Source: Streptomyces sp. NRRL S-455 (lineage in GTDB: Bacteria; Actinomycetota; Actinomycetes; Streptomycetales; Streptomycetaceae). Taken from it: a stretch of DNA of 64,000 bases. The position numbers and the translations under genes were made by a program. The DNA lies in assembly GCF_000717875.1 (NCBI RefSeq), contig NZ_JOCT01000010.1:1-64000 (forward strand), read 5' to 3'. The notes beneath the pieces are model-generated. The model was not told the origin of the DNA. It did not search any database and worked only from the letters and a program-made list of their open reading frames with translations. Positions 1-10,195 of this stretch are shown here, one piece after another (position 1 is the first letter of the stretch; every line of letters begins with the position of its first letter).

Positions 1-577
1 CCAGCAGCGGCAGCGGTTCACTGCTGGTGACCAGCTCCCGCAGCGGATGCCGCGCCAGCACCTCGTCCACCTCCGGCGTCAACGCCGCCGCCAGCCGCGC
101 CGAGGGGGGCGATGAGTCGTCGCGCAGGGCCTCGGCCGCGCCGAGCAGCACACCGCGGCCGGACTCCTTCGGCACGCCGGCCGCTGCGCGCTCGTGGAGT
201 TCGGCGCCCTCTTCGAGGACCAGATCCGGGTCGATGCCCGCCGGCACCTTGATGCCTGCCGTGCGGCGCCAGGTGGCCACCGGATCGCTCCACGCCTCCA
301 CCCGGTACGTCCAGCGGCCGACCGCGTCCGCGGTGACCTCGGCGCCCCACCGGTCCGTCCCCGGGGCCAGTTCGCGCATCGGTGTCCACGGCCCGGGGCG
401 GCCCTCGGGGTCCTTCAGGACGACATTGGCGGCGACCGCGTCGTGCCCCTCCCGGAACACGGTGGCGGTGACCTCGAACGTCTCTCCCACAACCGCCTTG
501 GCCGGCCGGTTGCCGCCCTCCACGGCCGGGCGGACGTCCCGTACCGGGATACGGCCGATGGCCCGGGTCCTTCTCAT
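1..577 (-). CDS. glgE: alpha-1,4-glucan:maltose-1-phosphate maltosyltransferase, N-terminal part (gene continues past the left edge)
   Basis: About 192 N-terminal residues are present. The protein opens with an IGRIPVRDVRPAV block, followed by GETFEVTATVFREGHDAV, GPWTPMRELAPGTDRW and DLVLEEGAELHERAA. This is the N-terminal beta-sandwich and helical region (DUF3416) of GlgE, a GH13_3 enzyme that transfers maltosyl units from maltose-1-phosphate to alpha-glucan in the cytoplasm. The catalytic barrel lies outside the window. The ATG at 577 follows GGAGGTGAGGACC, an excellent ribosome site. The treS, maltokinase and glgB partners usually linked to glgE would lie downstream, off the left edge. glgX about 1.2 kb away on the other strand supports an alpha-glucan/trehalose region. 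Confidence 0.93.
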   Translation of the reverse strand, partial: MRRTRAIGRIPVRDVRPAVEGGNRPAKAVVGETFEVTATVFREGHDAVAANVVLKDPEGRPGPWTPMRELAPGTDRWGAEVTADAVGRWTYRVEAWSDPVATWRRTAGIKVPAGIDPDLVLEEGAELHERAAAGVPKESGRGVLLGAAEALRDDSSPPSARLAAALTPEVDEVLARHPLRELVTSSEPLPLL

Positions 578-652
578 GGTCCTCACCTCCACCGTGCTCG
601 AAAGCCGGGCCCGCGGGCCCGGTCAGGGGACAACCTCCGTCCGGAACACTCC

Positions 653-952
653 CTAGGCCCCCGCCGGGGAGCGCCGCTCCACCGCCGGCGGTCCTCGCCT
701 CACCGCCGCGGCCGGGCGGGGCCTGTCGCTCTGTTCCCGCAGAGAGCTGACCTGGGCCGCACGCAGGTACCGCTCGGCCGCGTCCGCCGCCTCCCGCGCA
801 CAGCGTTCGCCCATCAGCACGCAGAGGGTGTAACCGGAATCCTCGAACGTGGCCCGGACCGTGCGGTCGTTCGGTGCCGCGAGCATCACGCGTTCCCAGG
901 CCCGGTAACGCCGCAACTGCCGGGCGACTTCGGCTTTGGCGGGTAGCAGCAT
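653..952 (-). CDS. DUF5133 domain protein
   Basis: A 99-residue protein beginning MLLPAKAEVARQLRRYRAW and containing SGYTLCVLMGERCAREAAD. This matches the small streptomycete DUF5133 family, whose function is unknown. The ATG at 952 is chosen because GAAAGGTGATC precedes it and because the family begins at the MLLPA block; an upstream in-frame start at 1054 would add an unconserved 34-residue leader. The last ~30 residues are Arg/Pro-rich and look disordered. It ends 75 bp before glgE on the same strand, so co-transcription with glgE is possible. The protein is soluble with no signal peptide. The family call is fairly sure and the role is unknown. Confidence 0.8.
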   Translation of the reverse strand: MLLPAKAEVARQLRRYRAWERVMLAAPNDRTVRATFEDSGYTLCVLMGERCAREAADAAERYLRAAQVSSLREQSDRPRPAAAVRRGPPAVERRSPAGA

Positions 953-1314
953 GGCGCCGATCACCTTTCGGGCTCGAGGGGGACGGTCTCCCGACGGTCG
1001 GACGGCGGCCGTGCCAGAGCGACACGGACCCGTAACGGCGATCGAGTTCTTCACACATGGTGCACGCGCGACGACGCTGCGTCCTGTTGGATCATTGGCG
1101 AGCGGCAGCCCGGGATGGGCCGTCCGGGGCGTTCATGCCTGCTCACTTGTGTATGAGGTCGCCTCAGGCGTGCGCTCGTGTTGCACGAACGGGCTAGCGC
1201 CCTCAGGCTGAGGGTGACTCAGAAGCGATGCGCACTCACGTTCCGTGTTCGGGGCTCGTCCCGCAGGACTGCGGGAACGAGGAGGAGCTGAGCTTCGTGG
1301 TGAGGAGCCAACCG
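953..1314. other. intergenic regulatory region, with two short inverted repeats
   Basis: This 362-bp stretch separates the leftward DUF5133 gene from the rightward HATPase-glgX pair, so it should hold divergent promoters. Two short dyads are visible. TCGTG-TTG-CACGA at 1176-1188 could be a repressor site. CCCTCA-GGC-TGAGGG at 1200-1214 sits about 100 bp before the HATPase start. No convincing -10/-35 pair or coding potential was seen. Confidence 0.4.
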
Positions 1315-1826
1315 ATGAAGACCGCAGTGCCCTGCTACTACCACCTCGACGTGGAAGTCAGCCCGGAACGGGTGGGACAGGTCAGCCGCATTCTGGCCGC
1401 TCACCTCAGGTTCTGGGACCTGGACAACCTGGTCAAGCCCGTCTGCGGCGGCGCCGAGATGCTGCTCAAGGCCATCGACGAGCACGCCACCGACAAGAAC
1501 ACGTCGATCGAGATGTGGTGGAACCGCCAGCATCTGATCACCGCCATCGCGGACAACGACCGCGCCCTGCGCCCGGACCAGGAACTGCGTGGCTGCCTGG
1601 AGCACCTCGCGGCGATGAGCGACGGCTGGGGCTGCTGCGCCACCGAGACCGGAAGCAAGGTCATCTGGTTCTCGCAGCGCGCCCGCGCCGGCGAACGCGT
1701 CCCGCTGGTGCCGACCGCACCCGCGCCGTACCTGAGCGAAGGCCTCGACGTGCCCCGCGAGGTACGGGTCGCCCAGTTGGCCGCCGACCCGGTGAGTACC
1801 CCGGACGAGGTCCTGGAGGAGGCCAG

Positions 1827-1830
<4 letters not shown>
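1315..1830 (+). CDS. degenerate HATPase_c (SpoIIAB/RsbW-like) protein coupled to glgX
   Basis: 171 residues with the general plan of the small streptomycete ATP-binding (anti-sigma-like) proteins. A block [15 protein letters not shown] (from residue 48) stands where the N-box ELVxNAxxH belongs, and [12 protein letters not shown] and GSKVIWFSQ match the C-terminal strand. The N-box asparagine is lysine (K52), and DNDRALRP replaces the glycine-rich DxGxG loop, so ATP binding may be lost. The ATG at 1315 follows GAGGAG at 1304-1309. A GTG at 1297 behind GGAGGAG (adding six residues) is a credible alternative. Its stop overlaps the glgX start (GTGA), so the two proteins are made from one message. 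A regulatory or partner role for GlgX is inference. Confidence 0.78.
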
Positions 1831-3980
<2,150 letters not shown>

Positions 3981-3987
3981 CGGGGCG

Positions 3988-4003
3988 CCGAGGGCTTCCT
4001 CGG
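3988..4003. terminator. short hairpin between convergent genes
   Basis: CCGAGG-GCTT-CCTCGG, a perfect 6-bp stem, lies between the glgX stop (3980) and the stop of the opposing VOC gene (4006). Position and symmetry fit a weak bidirectional terminator. There is no U tract, which is usual in this genus. Confidence 0.5.
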
Positions 4004-4005
4004 TG

Positions 4006-4809
4006 TCAGCGGCCTCTGCGCGACGTCACCGTGAACTGTGCGCCGTCGTGGTCGCGCAGCACGGCCTCGTCGCTGCCCTGGGACAGCACGCTGCCGCCGT
4101 GCAGCTCCGCGGCGCGGGCGCAGGCCTCGACGTCGTCGACGGTGAAGTGGACCTGCCAGTGCGGCCGGATCGCGGGGTCGGGGGCGGCCTCCAGCGCCCC
4201 CGACTCGATCCGGGCCACCACGTCGCCGCGGCTGCGCAGGACGACCTCCCCGCCCTCGTAGTGGACCTCGCAGCAGCCGGACCGTCCCGAAGCCCAGTCG
4301 AGGATCTCGCCGTAGAAGATGGCCGCGTCGAACGCGTCACGCGTGTGCAGCGTGATGAAAGCCGGCTGCGCGTTGCGCCAGGTCTCCCAGTCGGTGAACA
4401 GGTCCCCCTCCCAGATACCGAAGGTCGCCCCGTCCCGGTCGGCCAGCAGGGCCGCCCGCCCGGGCGGCAGGGAGATCGGACCGACCGCGACCGTGCCCAT
4501 GCGTTCCTGCACCCGTGCCACCGCCTCGTCGGCGCTGCGCACGGCGAAGTACGGCGTCCACGCCACGGCCATCTGCCACATGGTGGCCACCCCCGCGATG
4601 CCGGCCACCGGCGAGCCGTCCATCAGCGCGATCCGGAACCGGTCGCCGAGCTTGGCCGGCCGCCACTGCCAGCCCAGCACGGCCCCGTAGAACTCCTCCG
4701 TCGCCTTGACGTCCCTGCTGGTCAGGCTCACCCAGCAGGGAGCGCCGAACACGGAGTGTGATGAGACGACGTCCTTGGTGCCGGAGGGGGTGGGCGTGTT
4801 GTGGTTCAT
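4006..4809 (-). CDS. two-domain VOC (glyoxalase/bleomycin-resistance fold) protein
   Basis: 267 residues with two VOC modules. The first opens GAPCWVSLTSRDVKATEEFY and the second QPAFITLHTRDAFDAAIFYG. Each contains an FYG…LGW or LDW element and a closing strand (GATFGIWEG; GAQFTVTS). Tandem VOC proteins of this size are common in Streptomyces, usually of unknown substrate. They may be metal-dependent isomerases, dioxygenases or drug-binding proteins. The ATG at 4809 is preferred because the first VOC strand begins about 20 residues later, but its ribosome site is weak. A GTG at 4860 would add 17 residues. The gene stands alone, convergent with glgX. Confidence 0.82.
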   Translation of the reverse strand: MNHNTPTPSGTKDVVSSHSVFGAPCWVSLTSRDVKATEEFYGAVLGWQWRPAKLGDRFRIALMDGSPVAGIAGVATMWQMAVAWTPYFAVRSADEAVARVQERMGTVAVGPISLPPGRAALLADRDGATFGIWEGDLFTDWETWRNAQPAFITLHTRDAFDAAIFYGEILDWASGRSGCCEVHYEGGEVVLRSRGDVVARIESGALEAAPDPAIRPHWQVHFTVDDVEACARAAELHGGSVLSQGSDEAVLRDHDGAQFTVTSRRGR

Positions 4810-5061
4810 GGCAGTCGCGTCCTGATCTCGTCGGCCTGGCAGCCACCGGAGGAATGACACCAGTGTCCAACCGGAACCCCCGTGGGCGCCTGCCGAGTAC
4901 CCCGGCGACGGTGCCGAAACGGTGAGGTGAACCGGCCTGGACCGCCCCGGTGGCAGCGGGCGGTCCGAGTGACGACGATGGAGGCGTCGGACACTGCGTC
5001 AAGGCACTCAAGCACCATGTGAGGCCACGGAGGCAGCGGCGCACCGGATCCGGAGGTGACC

Positions 5062-5382
5062 ATGCCCACGGACGGGGGCTCGGAGCGGATTCTCGAGCTG
5101 CAGGAGGAGGTCCAGCAGCTCAAGGAGGCGGTCGTCTCGCACGCCGTCGTCGACCAGGCGATCGGGGTGATCGTCGTGCTCGGCCGGGTCTCACCCGACG
5201 AGGGGTGGGCGGTGCTGAAGGAGGTCTCCCAGCACACCAACGTCAAGCTGCGCAACGTCGCGGAGATGATTCTCGTCTGGGGGCGAACGGGCGCGATGCC
5301 CAGGGACATACGGGCCGCTCTGGCAGACGCCCTCGACCGCGTGGGACCGACAGAGGTGCCCGGAGCGCCGCCGGAGCGGTGA
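5062..5382 (+). CDS. stand-alone ANTAR domain protein
   Basis: 106 residues. After a short coiled coil (ERILELQEEVQQLKEAVVSH), almost the whole protein is an ANTAR three-helix module (VDQAIGVIVVLGRVSPDEGW, LKEVSQHTNVKLRNVAEMIL). ANTAR domains normally bind paired RNA hairpins and cause antitermination, and are usually fused to a GAF or receiver domain. Here none is attached, so signal input must come from elsewhere. The ATG at 5062 sits 5 bp after GGAGG; an in-frame GTG two codons earlier overlaps that GGAGG and is rejected. It converges on the sigma-factor gene, with 27 bp between stops. RNA targets are unknown. Confidence 0.86.
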   Translation: MPTDGGSERILELQEEVQQLKEAVVSHAVVDQAIGVIVVLGRVSPDEGWAVLKEVSQHTNVKLRNVAEMILVWGRTGAMPRDIRAALADALDRVGPTEVPGAPPER

Positions 5383-5409
5383 CCGGCGGCGCCGACGCCG
5401 GGCTCGCGC

Positions 5410-6201
5410 TCACCGGGCCTCGGCGAGCAGTTCCTCCCGCAGATGGGCGAAGCAGCTGCTGAGCAGCCGGGAGACGTGCATCTGGGAGATGCCGAGCTGG
5501 TCCGCGATGCGGCTCTGCGTCATTCCCTTGAAGAACCGCAGGTACAGGATGATGCGCTCGCGCTCCGGCAGCGCCTCCAGACAGGGCCTCACGGCCACCC
5601 GGTCGACGACGGTGTCGAAGGCCGGGTCCGGCCCGCCGATCGCGTCCCCGAGGGCGTAGCCGTCCGTGCCGGGCATCTCCGCCTCCAGCGACAGCGCGGA
5701 GAAGCACTCCAGGGCCTCCATGCCGGTACGTACCTCACCCTCGGTGAGGTGCGCGTACTCGGCGATGTCGGCGACCGTGGGGGAGCGGCCGGGGGTGGTC
5801 TGCGACAGCTCCTTGACGGCGTGCCGCACCCGGTTGCGCAGGTCCTGGACCCTGCGGGGGACGTGCAGCGTCCACATGTGGTCGCGGAAGTGACGCTTGA
5901 TCTCGCCGGTGACCGTCGGCACGGCGTAGGCCTCGAAGGCGTTGCCGCGCGCCGGGTCGTAGTGGTCGACCGCCTTGACCAGGCCGAGGGCCGCCACCTG
6001 GTACAGATCCTCGAGGGCCTCGCCGCGGCCGCGGAAGCGGACGGCGATCCGCTCGGCCATGGGCAGCCAGGCCTCGACCAGCTCGTCGCGCAGGGCCTTG
6101 CGCTCGGGCCCCTCGGACAGCCGCACGAGGCGTTCGAACGCCGCGGCGGTGTCGGGGGCGTCGTCGTGGGGGTGCGTTCGGGTGCTGCCGGCGATACGCA
6201 T
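5410..6201 (-). CDS. SigB/SigF/SigG-family RNA polymerase sigma factor
   Basis: 263 residues. Region 2 is clear (AERIAVRFRGRGEALEDLYQ, AALGLVKAVDHYDP, FEAYAVPTVTGEIKRHFRD). Region 3 follows with RVQDLRNRVRHAVKELSQ. Region 4 ends in the HTH GMTQSRIADQLGISQMHVSR. This is the SigB/F/G group used by streptomycetes for stress, osmotic and differentiation programmes. The ATG at 6201 lies 7 bp after GGAGGT (6209-6214). An in-frame GTG at 6210 overlaps that site and is rejected. No anti-sigma or anti-anti-sigma gene is adjacent; the nearest HATPase-type gene is the degenerate one beside glgX, and pairing between them is speculative. SigB-like promoter sequence near the catalase region could belong to such a regulon. 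Confidence 0.93.
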   Translation of the reverse strand: MRIAGSTRTHPHDDAPDTAAAFERLVRLSEGPERKALRDELVEAWLPMAERIAVRFRGRGEALEDLYQVAALGLVKAVDHYDPARGNAFEAYAVPTVTGEIKRHFRDHMWTLHVPRRVQDLRNRVRHAVKELSQTTPGRSPTVADIAEYAHLTEGEVRTGMEALECFSALSLEAEMPGTDGYALGDAIGGPDPAFDTVVDRVAVRPCLEALPERERIILYLRFFKGMTQSRIADQLGISQMHVSRLLSSCFAHLREELLAEAR

Positions 6202-6332
6202 GGTGCGCACCTCCCTGAGCCGGTGCCGAATGGACAGACACCGTGGGAAGCACGGGCTCGGACCTCACGGAGGGCCCCGGGGGTCCGGGCGGCTCCCACG
6301 GACGTGCCTCCTGTCCGAAGCACTGCATCGCA

Positions 6333-6350
6333 CCTTCCCGGCCGGGAAGG
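6333..6350. promoter_or_regulatory. 18-bp perfect palindrome upstream of the sigma gene
   Basis: CCTTCCCGG/CCGGGAAGG is an uninterrupted palindrome about 130 bp upstream of the sigma-factor start, in the 410-bp gap (6202-6611) between that gene and the divergent gene at 6612. It could be an operator for the sigma gene. No canonical promoter could be placed with confidence on the sigma-gene side of the gap. Confidence 0.4.
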
Positions 6351-6500
6351 TTACGAGACAATTCCGACGATACGCCCATCCGGGGCTACGGGCCTGCCGC
6401 CGGGCCGCCCGGCCCGTTGATCTTCACCCGCGACAGTGATGTGCGGCACGCCCCGGCAACCGCTTTCTCCTCCTGTTTCCGGATAACCGCTGGGCACGGC

Positions 6501-6515
6501 TTGATCACCGATCAA
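6501..6515. promoter_or_regulatory. inverted repeat TTGATC-ACC-GATCAA, candidate operator
   Basis: A perfect 6-bp inverted repeat with a 3-bp spacer lies about 40 bp upstream of a TTGACA box and about 100 bp before the gene at 6612. The surroundings are more A+T-rich than average for this DNA. The geometry suits a dimeric repressor or activator. The protein that binds is not identifiable from the sequence. Confidence 0.4.
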
Positions 6516-6553
6516 AAGGGATGAACTGCCTGGCCACAGCGCATTCTGCTCAT

Positions 6554-6581
6554 TTGACAGTGCCGTGACACCACAGATAGG
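6554..6581 (+). promoter_or_regulatory. possible promoter of the gene at 6612
   Basis: TTGACA at 6554-6559 is a perfect -35 hexamer. A 16-bp spacer leads to GATAGG at 6576-6581, which is only a poor -10. The start codon is 30 bp further on. The -35 is convincing and the -10 is weak, so this may need an activator or use an alternative sigma factor. Confidence 0.35.
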
Positions 6582-6611
6582 AAGCAGCTTCCAGAGGTCG
6601 AGAGGGGCACC

Positions 6612-7133
6612 GTGTACGAGCCGAACGTGGTCGGGGACTGGCACGAGTACGACGAGCATGCCGGCCTGCGCGTCCGCGTCCACCGTCTGGAACTGGCCGA
6701 GCCGCCCCGGGGCCGTGACGACGCCGCCGACGGGCTGACGTACTTCTGCCTCCGCGTGACGGTCGAGAACCGCGGCAGCCGGCACCTCGGCGTCCACCTC
6801 GAGGACGGTCAGATCGACGTGCGGGTCGGCCCGGACGGGGAGAGCGCCTTCCTCGACTGGCGCAACTCGCAGTTCATCGAGGGCTTTGACGTCTATCCGC
6901 TGCGCCGGGCCACCGCCGTGCTCTACGCGGCCGGCGCCGAGGCGTCCCTGGGACTCGTGGACGTGCAGGTCCAGCTGCGCGTCGACGAGGAGTGGACCGG
7001 GCGCCGGCTGTGGTCGGGCGGCATCGGGGCACACGAGGGACCCACCGGGGGACAGCCGGGTGCCGTGCGGGACAGCCTGGCGCACCAGGTGAGCGTCTTC
7101 CTGCAGGACCAGGCGGGGGAAGGCACCGCCTGA
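6612..7133 (+). CDS. conserved hypothetical protein, predicted beta-sandwich
   Basis: 173 residues, not recognised with certainty. The layout is strand-rich: LRVRVHRLELAEPP, YFCLRVTVENRGSRHLGVHL and QIDVRVGPDGESAFLDW. It resembles DUF4352-type immunoglobulin-like proteins in the TVENRGS motif, which in that family describes a conserved ordering of strands. There is no signal peptide, lipobox or membrane segment, so it is probably cytoplasmic, whereas DUF4352 proteins are usually lipoproteins. It starts at a GTG behind GAGAGGGG. It is monocistronic, converging on the hemC paralogue with 24 bp between. The upstream dyad and TTGACA suggest regulated expression. Confidence 0.65.
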   Translation: MYEPNVVGDWHEYDEHAGLRVRVHRLELAEPPRGRDDAADGLTYFCLRVTVENRGSRHLGVHLEDGQIDVRVGPDGESAFLDWRNSQFIEGFDVYPLRRATAVLYAAGAEASLGLVDVQVQLRVDEEWTGRRLWSGGIGAHEGPTGGQPGAVRDSLAHQVSVFLQDQAGEGTA

Positions 7134-7157
7134 TCCCGTGTCAGGGCGTCCTGCCGG

Positions 7158-8093
7158 TCAGTGCGGGATGCCGTCGATGATCTCGCGGGCACCCTGACGC
7201 AGCAGGGCCACGGCGACCGAGGTGCCGAGCGTGGCCGGGTCGAGCCGGCCCGCCCACTCGTGGGCGTTCAGCCGGGTCTTGCCGTCCGGGGTGAACACGC
7301 AGGCGCGAAGCGACAGTTCACCACTGCGGTCCACCCGCGCGAACCCGGCGATCGGGCTGTTGCAGTGCCCCTGCAGCACATGCAGGAACATGCGCTCGGC
7401 GGTGGTCTCCCGGTAGGTGTCCGGGTCGCCGAGACCGCTCACCGCGTCGATCAGGTCGGCGTCGTCCTCGCGGCACTGGAGCGCCAGGACGCCCGCGCCG
7501 ATGGGCGGCATCATCGTCTCGGTGGAGAGGATCTCGGTGATCACGTCCTGCCGGCCGATGCGCTCGAGGCCGGCGACCGCGAGCAGCAGGGCGTCGGCCT
7601 CTCCGGCTTCCAGCTTCGCGAGGCGCCGGTTGGCGTTGCCGCGGAACGGCACGCACTCCAGGTGCGGGTGGGTGGCGGCGAGTTGGGCGACCCGGCGCAC
7701 CGAGGAGGTGCCGATCCGCGTCCCGGCCGGCAGCTCGTCCAGGGGGAGCCCGCCCGGGTGGATCAGGGCGTCGCGGACGTCGTCCCGCTTGAGGAACGCG
7801 GCGAACACCGTGCCCGCGGGGAGCGGCCGGTCGGCGGGCACGTCCTTCACGCAGTGCACGGCGAGATCGGCCTCCCCGGCCAGCAGTGCCGCGTCGACCT
7901 CCTTGGTGAACGCGCCCTTGCCCTCGACCTGGGACAGGTCTCCCATCCACTTGTCCCCGGTGGTCTTCACCGGTACGACCTCGGTGCGCACTCCGGGGTG
8001 GGCGATGGCCAACTCGGTCCGGACGCGCTCCACCTGGGCGAGGGCCATGGGGGAGTCGCGGGAGACGATGCGGATCAGTTCGGGGACGGACAT
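7158..8093 (-). CDS. hemC: divergent hydroxymethylbilane synthase (porphobilinogen deaminase) paralogue
   Basis: 311 residues, full length for HemC, which condenses four porphobilinogens into hydroxymethylbilane. Visible motifs are VHCVKDVP (usual VHSLKDVP), GTSSVRR and [12 protein letters not shown]. The dipyrromethane-cofactor loop reads [11 protein letters not shown], where most HemCs have GGCxxPIG; the cofactor cysteine is kept. The ATG at 8093 begins the conserved [14 protein letters not shown] strand. The only GGAGGG lies 14 bp upstream, so initiation may be inefficient. No other haem-pathway gene is next to it, unlike the usual hemACD cluster, so this is probably a second copy with a specialised role. 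That is inference. It is followed 67 bp upstream by the questin-oxidase-like gene on the same strand. Confidence 0.87.
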   Translation of the reverse strand: MSVPELIRIVSRDSPMALAQVERVRTELAIAHPGVRTEVVPVKTTGDKWMGDLSQVEGKGAFTKEVDAALLAGEADLAVHCVKDVPADRPLPAGTVFAAFLKRDDVRDALIHPGGLPLDELPAGTRIGTSSVRRVAQLAATHPHLECVPFRGNANRRLAKLEAGEADALLLAVAGLERIGRQDVITEILSTETMMPPIGAGVLALQCREDDADLIDAVSGLGDPDTYRETTAERMFLHVLQGHCNSPIAGFARVDRSGELSLRACVFTPDGKTRLNAHEWAGRLDPATLGTSVAVALLRQGAREIIDGIPH

Positions 8094-8160
8094 GCGGACA
8101 CGATAGACCCTCCGGCGCGTGCGTTCGTGCCGTACCTCCCCGGCGGCCGGCCGGCACACG

Positions 8161-9183
8161 TCAGTTCGGGACGAGCGGCTCGCTCAGTTCGACCGCGCGC
8201 AGGGCCGCGGCAAGGGCCTGCGCGTCGCCGACGTCGAGGGCGGTGTCGGCGAGCTTGACAACGTGTTCGTCGCCGTGGGCGAGGGCCCGTTCCAGCACCT
8301 CCTCGGCCGTACACCGTGGCGCGGGGACGCGGGCGACGGGTTCGGCGGGGGCGTACATGGCGGTGACCGCCGCGGACGCGGTCCAGGCCGCGTGCAGGCT
8401 CGGCGCCCACAGCTCGCGCGGGAGGGAACCGAGGGTGCGCAGTACGGCGTTGGGCGCCGTCGCCGCGTGCACCAGCATGGTCGGCTGGCCGTGGCCGTGT
8501 GTGGCGTAGCGGTGGGTCGCGGCCCGGACCAGTTCGGTCAGGCGCGCCCGGGCGGTGTCCGGATCGGTCACGTCGCCCGCCCACAGCGGCAGTCGTCGTA
8601 CGGCCGCCAGCCGGTCGGGGAACCCCCCGGTGGGGTCGGTGAGCGGCGGCACGGCGTCGAGGGATTCCGCGGCGGTCGGCGCGGCGGGCAGTGCCGTGAT
8701 GCCGGACACGGGACGGTGCCGGGCCGCCCAGTAGCCGAGCCCGTGTGCGAGTTCGGCGAGCCGTGGCGGGTTCTCGCCGGCTTCCAGTGCCCGCACGGCA
8801 TGGCCGACGCGGATCACGGGATGCGTGGAGCCGCCGTACATTCCGGGCAGCAGGCGCGGCCACCACTCGGCCAGGACGTCACGCCACGGCCGTGCCGCGA
8901 GGGCGCGGGTGAAGTGGCCGATCCAGTCCGCGGCCCGGCGCGGATCGCCGAGCGCCTCCCGCCAGCCCACGTCGGTCACGGGAGCGACGGGCCGGGGGAA
9001 GTCCTCCAGCTTGTGCCGGTACAGATCCAGCCAGCGGTGCACGGCGCCCGCCTGGCCGTGCGCGGCGAGCGCCTCGACGACCATCGGGGCGTGGTTGGTG
9101 AGCCTGCCGAGCCGCTCCGGCCCGCAGGAGTGCAGCCGTTCGAGTGCCTCTTCGAGCGTCCCTGTCGTGTCGTGCGTGTCCAT
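8161..9183 (-). CDS. questin-oxidase-like protein (DUF4243)
   Basis: 340 residues, almost entirely helical, with [54 protein letters not shown] and [18 protein letters not shown]. These are the conserved blocks of the questin oxidase-like family, including the repeated His positions that probably form its active site. Fungal members perform Baeyer-Villiger ring opening of anthraquinones. The bacterial substrate is unknown. The ATG at 9183 is used; a GTG three codons earlier (9192) is possible and neither has a clear ribosome site. It may share a transcript with hemC, 67 bp downstream. No polyketide genes are nearby to suggest a substrate. Confidence 0.75.
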   Translation of the reverse strand: MDTHDTTGTLEEALERLHSCGPERLGRLTNHAPMVVEALAAHGQAGAVHRWLDLYRHKLEDFPRPVAPVTDVGWREALGDPRRAADWIGHFTRALAARPWRDVLAEWWPRLLPGMYGGSTHPVIRVGHAVRALEAGENPPRLAELAHGLGYWAARHRPVSGITALPAAPTAAESLDAVPPLTDPTGGFPDRLAAVRRLPLWAGDVTDPDTARARLTELVRAATHRYATHGHGQPTMLVHAATAPNAVLRTLGSLPRELWAPSLHAAWTASAAVTAMYAPAEPVARVPAPRCTAEEVLERALAHGDEHVVKLADTALDVGDAQALAAALRAVELSEPLVPN

Positions 9184-9245
9184 GCCGGGCACGCTATGCG
9201 CCCGCCCGGCGCCCGCGGATCCGACGGCGGGAGGAAGCCGGGCCC

Positions 9246-9269
9246 GGCCGGGGACCTAGGTCCCCGGCC
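9246..9269 (-). terminator. 24-bp perfect palindrome after the NPP1 gene
   Basis: GGCCGGGGACCT/AGGTCCCCGGCC begins 13 bp past the NPP1 stop codon (9283) on the leftward transcript. A G+C-rich hairpin of this strength without a U tract is typical of Streptomyces terminators. Confidence 0.75.
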
Positions 9270-9282
9270 AGGCCCGGGCGGA

Positions 9283-10056
9283 TCAGGCGTACGGGTCGAA
9301 CGCGATGCCGGCCGGCTTCGCCGAGGCGAGGTGGTTGGCGAAGTTGGCGTCCTTCAGGCCGAAGTTGGCGCTGCCGAAGTCGTAGGAGGCGAGCTTGTCG
9401 CGCACGCCCGCCGGGTAGCCGTTCCAGCCCACCAGCGGCGGGTACTGCCAGGTGGCCTTGTGGTTCTCCGGCGGCTCGTCGCCCGGGTTCGCGAGGCGGA
9501 AGCAGTGCGTGCTGACGCCGTCCTTGTGGTAGACGATCTTCGGGTGGGTGCCGTCGAAGCGGACCTCGGACGCCGCGTGCACGTCGAACGAGCCGTGGGC
9601 GGACGTCGACACGTACTTGACCTGGTTGTCCTGCACGAACACGGCGACGTGCTCGAAGTCGTGCCGGTGGCCGCCGATGCCGCTGCCGGCCACGGCCTGG
9701 TCCTTCTCGAAGTAGAGCGCGTACAGGATGGCGCACCAGCCGTTGTTGCACTTGTAGCGGGAGTAGCCGTTGGTGTTGTCGAGGTCCGAGGCGTCGCGGC
9801 AGTCGCCGTTCAGGGCGCCGGTCGGCTTGAGCCCCCCGTTGACGGTGCCGTCCGGGCCGATGGCGGGCGTGGAGTAGCAGCCGTCGGTGTCGTAGTCGTA
9901 GGCCGGCTGGAACGTCTGCTCCAGCGACTCCGCGTTGGCCGGAAGCGCGCGCGGCGGCGCGGCGAAGGCCGTGGCGGGGAAGGCCAGGACGAGGACAACG
10001 GCTCCAGCCGCTCCGGTGAGCCATCTCCTGCGGGATGTGATCGGGCGTGACGACAC
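9283..10056 (-). CDS. secreted NPP1/NLP-family (necrosis-inducing) protein
   Basis: 257 residues. The N-terminus reads SRRRWLTGAAGAVVLVLAFP then ATAFAAPP, a signal peptide with a twin-arginine-like start. The mature part has GGHRHDFEHVAVFV, the diagnostic GHRHDWE heptapeptide of Nep1-like proteins (last aromatic F, not W), and NNGWCAILYALYFEKDQ. In the family the His/Asp/Glu set binds a divalent metal and helps attack plant membranes by binding glycosylinositol phosphorylceramides. Some members are not toxic. The GTG at 10056 follows GAGGAGGACGCA. The gene is single, between the ligase gene and a strong terminator. Toxicity is not shown by the sequence alone. Confidence 0.9.
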   Translation of the reverse strand: MSSRPITSRRRWLTGAAGAVVLVLAFPATAFAAPPRALPANAESLEQTFQPAYDYDTDGCYSTPAIGPDGTVNGGLKPTGALNGDCRDASDLDNTNGYSRYKCNNGWCAILYALYFEKDQAVAGSGIGGHRHDFEHVAVFVQDNQVKYVSTSAHGSFDVHAASEVRFDGTHPKIVYHKDGVSTHCFRLANPGDEPPENHKATWQYPPLVGWNGYPAGVRDKLASYDFGSANFGLKDANFANHLASAKPAGIAFDPYA

Positions 10057-10103
10057 TGCGTCCTCCTCTTGGGCGCAGCCCAACGGCTGTGGGGGAAAAG
10101 GAG

Positions 10104-10123
10104 GTTCAGCTTCCACGCTGAAC
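10104..10123. other. hairpin in the leader of the NPP1 gene
   Basis: GTTCAGC-TTCCAC-GCTGAAC, a perfect 7-bp stem with a 6-base loop, lies between the ligase stop and the NPP1 start. It could end the ligase transcript, act as an operator, or fold in the NPP1 leader. Nothing in the sequence decides which. Confidence 0.35.
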
Positions 10124-10195
10124 GCGTCCATGCCAAGAGGGGGGCGAGGACCGAGAAGTGAATCACCGTCCGACAGCCGGAGTCCGGACGCCGTT

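Noticed and set aside
1245..1826. glgX with an N-terminal extension of ~194 residues
   Set aside because: The in-frame extension runs through the HATPase gene in a different frame; the GTG overlapping its stop is the sensible start.
8119..10050. 643-residue plus-strand open frame
   Set aside because: Antisense to questin-oxidase-like and NPP1 genes; low-complexity Gly/Arg/Val protein without motifs.
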